NCBI GenBank assembly: GCA_002339265.1
Contig: DDKG01000314.1
Coordinates: forward strand, 5,255-14,445
Reading direction: 5' to 3'
Length of the DNA stretch: 9,191 nt
Source: Massilia sp. UBA2604
GTDB taxonomy: Bacteria > Pseudomonadota > Gammaproteobacteria > Burkholderiales > Burkholderiaceae_D
Within the stretch, counting starts at the first letter, position 1, and each line of letters begins with the position of its first letter. Positions 6,788-9,191 of the stretch are shown one piece after another. The notes beneath the pieces were generated by a model. The model made no database searches, was not told the origin of the DNA, and saw nothing but the letters and a program-made list of their open reading frames with translations. The position numbers and the translations under genes were made by a program.

Positions 6788-7696
6788 ATGCTCGCCAAAG
6801 TCGTTATCGTCGGCGTCGGCCTGATCGGCGGCTCGTTCGCGCTGGCGCTGAAACACGCTGGTCAAGTAGCTGAGGTGGTCGGCATCGGCCGCCACCCGGA
6901 AGCGCTGGCGCGCGCGCTCGAATTGGGCATCGTCGACCGGGTCACCGAGGACTACGCCGGCGCATTGCGTGGCGCCGACCTGGTGCTGCTGGCCGCGCCG
7001 GTGGCGCAAACGGGACCGATCCTGGCAGCGCTGCTGCCGCACCTGGAATCGCAGACGGTCGTGACCGACGCCGGCAGCACCAAATGCGACGTGGTCGCGG
7101 CTGCGCGCGCGGTGCTGGGTGATCGGGTGCGCCAGTTCGTGCCGGGCCACCCGATCGCGGGCAGCGAATCGAACGGTCCCGACGCCGCGCTGGTCGGGCT
7201 GTACCAGGGCAAGAAGTGCGTGCTGACGCCGCTGCCGGAGAACGCAAGCCAGGACATCGAAAAAGTAGCGGGCGCCTGGCGCGCCTGCGGCGCCGTGATC
7301 CACACGCTCACCAGTGACGACCATGACCGCGTGTTCGCCGCCGTCAGCCATCTGCCGCACCTGCTGGCCTATGCGCTGGTGGACGACATCGCCGCCAAGC
7401 CGCATGCGGATATGCTGTTCCAGTACGCCGCCAGCGGTTTCCGCGACTTCACGCGCATTGCCGGTTCGTCGCCCGAGATGTGGCGCGACATCAGCCTGGC
7501 CAACCGCGCCGCACTGCTTACCGAGCTGGATGCATATCTGGCACAATTGACGTCGATGCGGGCCATGCTCGCGGCCGCGGACGGCGTCGGTTTGCAAGGA
7601 ATCTACGCGACCGCCCAGCGCGCCCGCCGCGAATGGCAAGAGGCCATCGAAGCCGGCTCGCTGGAACGGCGTTCGCCCAATCAGGAAAACACATGA
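6788..7696 (+). CDS. tyrA: Prephenate / arogenate dehydrogenase (TyrA family)
   Basis: TyrA oxidatively decarboxylates prephenate to 4-hydroxyphenylpyruvate (or arogenate to tyrosine) using NAD(P)+. The 302-residue protein has an N-terminal Rossmann fold with GVGLIGGS at 9-16 and a helical C-terminal dimerisation domain. Catalytic-region motifs are [14 protein letters not shown] with H121, and [11 protein letters not shown] with H188. There is no fused mutase domain and no C-terminal ACT domain, so it is the compact stand-alone type. The end of the second beta strand reads GIGRHPE (about 32-38), without the acidic residue typical of strict NAD+ enzymes, which hints at NADP+ use or relaxed specificity. 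The ATG follows the hisC stop with no gap (TGAATG), and the 3' end overlaps aroA by 4 bases (ATGA), so translation of all three is probably coupled. Confidence 0.95.
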   Translation: MLAKVVIVGVGLIGGSFALALKHAGQVAEVVGIGRHPEALARALELGIVDRVTEDYAGALRGADLVLLAAPVAQTGPILAALLPHLESQTVVTDAGSTKCDVVAAARAVLGDRVRQFVPGHPIAGSESNGPDAALVGLYQGKKCVLTPLPENASQDIEKVAGAWRACGAVIHTLTSDDHDRVFAAVSHLPHLLAYALVDDIAAKPHADMLFQYAASGFRDFTRIAGSSPEMWRDISLANRAALLTELDAYLAQLTSMRAMLAAADGVGLQGIYATAQRARREWQEAIEAGSLERRSPNQENT

Positions 7697-9024
7697 CGCA
7701 GCAAAAACACTACCCGCAGCATATCGACCTCGAGCCCGTCCTGCACGCGCAGGGCACGGTGCGGCTGCCGGGTTCCAAGTCCATCTCGAACCGCACGCTG
7801 CTGCTGGCGGCGCTGTCCGAGGGCGCGACCACGATCCACGACCTGCTGGCCTCGGACGACACCATGGTGATGCTGGGCGCGCTGCGCTCGCTGGGCATCA
7901 AGTGGGACGAAGTCGACGAGCGCACGGTTGTCGTGCACGGCAACGGCGGCGAGCTGCCGAACGGTGAAGCCGACCTGTTCATGGGCAATGCCGGCACCGC
8001 GATCCGTCCGCTGACCGCCGCCCTGGCCGTGATCGGCGGCGACTACACCCTGCACGGCGTCTCGCGCATGCACGAGCGCCCGATCGGCGACCTGGTCGAC
8101 GCCCTGAACGAAGTCGGCGCGCAGATCGAGTACACGGGCGAGCAGGGCTTCCCGCCGCTGCGCATCCGCCGTGGCCGCGTCAATCCGCAACGCATCGCCG
8201 TGCGCGGCAATGTGTCGAGCCAGTTCCTGACCGCGCTCTTGATGTCGGCGCCGCTGATGGCCAAGACCCATCCGGTGGCAATCGACGTCGTCGGCGAACT
8301 GATCTCGAAGCCGTATATCGAGATCACCCTGAACCTGATGCGCCGCTTCGGCGTCGAGGTCGAGCAGAACGGCTGGGCTTCGTTCACCGTGCATCCCGGC
8401 CAGCGCTACCAGAGCCCGGGCACGATCCACGTCGAGGGCGACGCTTCGTCGGCGTCCTACTTCCTGGCGGCCGGCGCGATTGCCGGAGGCCCGGTGCGGG
8501 TCGAAGGCGTGGGTGAGCAGAGCATCCAGGGCGACGTGCGCTTCGCCGATGCGCTGGAACGCATGGGCGCCATCGTCACCCGCGGCGACAACTGGATCGA
8601 GGCGCGCTCGAACGGCGTGTTGAAAGCCATCGACGCCGATTTCAATCACATCCCGGATGCGGCGATGACGATCGCGGTGGCGGCGCTGTATGCCGACGGC
8701 CCGAGCACCCTGCGCAATATCGCCAGCTGGCGCGTGAAGGAAACCGACCGCCTGGCCGCCATGGCGACCGAATTGCGCAAGGTTGGCGCCGAGGTGGAGG
8801 AGGGGCCGGACTACATCCGCATCACCCCGCCGGAAGAATTGAAACCGGCCACGATCGACACCTACGACGACCACCGCATGGCGATGTGCTTCTCACTCGC
8901 TTCGCTGGACGGCAAGGCGCGCCGCGGCAACGCGATGCGCATCAACGATCCGAAGTGCGTGGCCAAGACCTTCCCCGATTATTTCGAAGCGTTCGCGGGC
9001 ATCGCGCGCGACGAGTTGTTTTAA
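7693..9024 (+). CDS. aroA: 3-phosphoshikimate 1-carboxyvinyltransferase (EPSP synthase, class I)
   Basis: AroA transfers the enolpyruvyl group of PEP to shikimate-3-phosphate, giving EPSP, the sixth step of the shikimate pathway and the target of glyphosate. The 443-residue protein shows [10 protein letters not shown] with K29, the PEP-site loop [14 protein letters not shown] (Gly, Thr and Pro as in glyphosate-sensitive class I enzymes), [13 protein letters not shown], a central SASYF segment, catalytic D322 in [15 protein letters not shown] and the YDDHRMAM motif near the end. It is slightly longer than the E. coli enzyme (427), mostly through a longer N-terminus. The reading frame stays open upstream into tyrA, but the ATG at 7693 is chosen because AGGA (7682-7686) precedes it at proper spacing, it overlaps the tyrA stop as ATGA, and the family start follows. 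cmk begins 18 bases after the stop. Confidence 0.97.
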   Translation: MTQQKHYPQHIDLEPVLHAQGTVRLPGSKSISNRTLLLAALSEGATTIHDLLASDDTMVMLGALRSLGIKWDEVDERTVVVHGNGGELPNGEADLFMGNAGTAIRPLTAALAVIGGDYTLHGVSRMHERPIGDLVDALNEVGAQIEYTGEQGFPPLRIRRGRVNPQRIAVRGNVSSQFLTALLMSAPLMAKTHPVAIDVVGELISKPYIEITLNLMRRFGVEVEQNGWASFTVHPGQRYQSPGTIHVEGDASSASYFLAAGAIAGGPVRVEGVGEQSIQGDVRFADALERMGAIVTRGDNWIEARSNGVLKAIDADFNHIPDAAMTIAVAALYADGPSTLRNIASWRVKETDRLAAMATELRKVGAEVEEGPDYIRITPPEELKPATIDTYDDHRMAMCFSLASLDGKARRGNAMRINDPKCVAKTFPDYFEAFAGIARDELF

Positions 9025-9042
9025 CCGATAGCCAGGATCCGC

Positions 9043-9191
9043 ATGCCGAATTCGAACGTACCAGTCATCACCATCGACGGCCCCACCGCATCCGGCAAGG
9101 GAACGGTCGCCAGCCGGGTCGCCGAGCGCCTCAGCTTTCACCTGCTCGACTCGGGCGCCCTGTACCGCCTGACGGCGCTGCAGGCGCTGCG
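9043..9191 (+). CDS. cmk: Cytidylate kinase, N-terminal part (cut by window edge)
   Basis: Only the first 49 codons lie in the window. They read [15 protein letters not shown], a P-loop (Walker A) in the GPxxSGKGT form of cytidylate kinases, and then [12 protein letters not shown], the CMP-binding start of the family. Cmk phosphorylates CMP and dCMP to the diphosphates with ATP in the cytoplasm. The start at 9043 has a ribosome site AGGA at 9034-9037 and sits 18 bases after the aroA stop, so it is probably in the same transcript. This is the expected next gene of the supraoperon, usually followed by rpsA, which is beyond the window. Truncation is only the window boundary; nothing suggests a broken gene. 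Confidence 0.95.
   Translation, partial: MPNSNVPVITIDGPTASGKGTVASRVAERLSFHLLDSGALYRLTALQAL

Noticed and set aside
4562..7639. Open frame of about 1025 codons on the - strand spanning pheA, hisC and tyrA
   Set aside because: Striking length, but it runs across three confirmed genes, has the same biased composition as the other antisense frames, and shows no recognisable motif or ribosome site.
7681..8874. Antisense frame of about 400 codons opposite aroA
   Set aside because: It is a codon-bias shadow of aroA with no domain.
1..9191. Search for a novel system, CRISPR array, tRNA/rRNA, toxin-antitoxin or mobile gene
   Set aside because: All coding space is taken by recognised housekeeping genes plus one DUF2059 gene; no direct-repeat array, RNA gene or integration signature was seen apart from the REP-like pair.

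Overview
The window is a stretch of GC-rich chromosome carrying a conserved housekeeping gene cluster, all on the + strand: gyrA, a small DUF2059 gene, serC, pheA, hisC, tyrA, aroA and the start of cmk. This order is the 'mixed-function supraoperon' known from beta- and gammaproteobacteria, which joins serine, aromatic amino acid and nucleotide metabolism and usually continues into rpsA. The protein sequences, the DUF2059 gene between gyrA and serC, and the repeat type between serC and pheA suggest a betaproteobacterium of the Burkholderiales, most likely Oxalobacteraceae (Massilia/Duganella/Janthinobacterium-like). That placement is an inference from recollected family resemblance, not from a search.

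Layout. Positions 1-96 hold a probable extended -10 promoter and the leader of gyrA. gyrA (97-2712) is complete and followed at once by a strong perfect hairpin that looks like an intrinsic terminator. A secreted, methionine-rich DUF2059 protein (2793-3344) and serC (3364-4449) follow with a 19-base gap between them. The 145 bases between serC and pheA are the only non-coding stretch of note. They hold two inverted copies of a REP-like palindromic unit, one containing a 27-base near-perfect palindrome. Then pheA (4595-5665), hisC (5684-6787), tyrA (6788-7696), aroA (7693-9024) and cmk (from 9043, cut by the window edge) run with gaps of 18 bases or less, one zero-gap junction and one 4-base overlap, so they are almost certainly cotranscribed.

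How the genes work together. AroA makes EPSP, the precursor of chorismate. PheA turns chorismate into prephenate and then phenylpyruvate, TyrA turns prephenate into 4-hydroxyphenylpyruvate, and the HisC-family aminotransferase probably transaminates these keto acids to Phe and Tyr (and may also serve histidine synthesis). SerC supplies phosphoserine for serine and, in many bacteria, the 4-phosphohydroxythreonine needed for PLP, the cofactor of both SerC and HisC. GyrA and Cmk belong to DNA supercoiling and CMP/dCMP phosphorylation.

No mobile gene, CRISPR array, RNA gene, defence system or broken gene was seen. The coding content is ordinary. The features most worth a second look are the REP-like pair between serC and pheA, and the terminator-like hairpin inside the cluster after gyrA.
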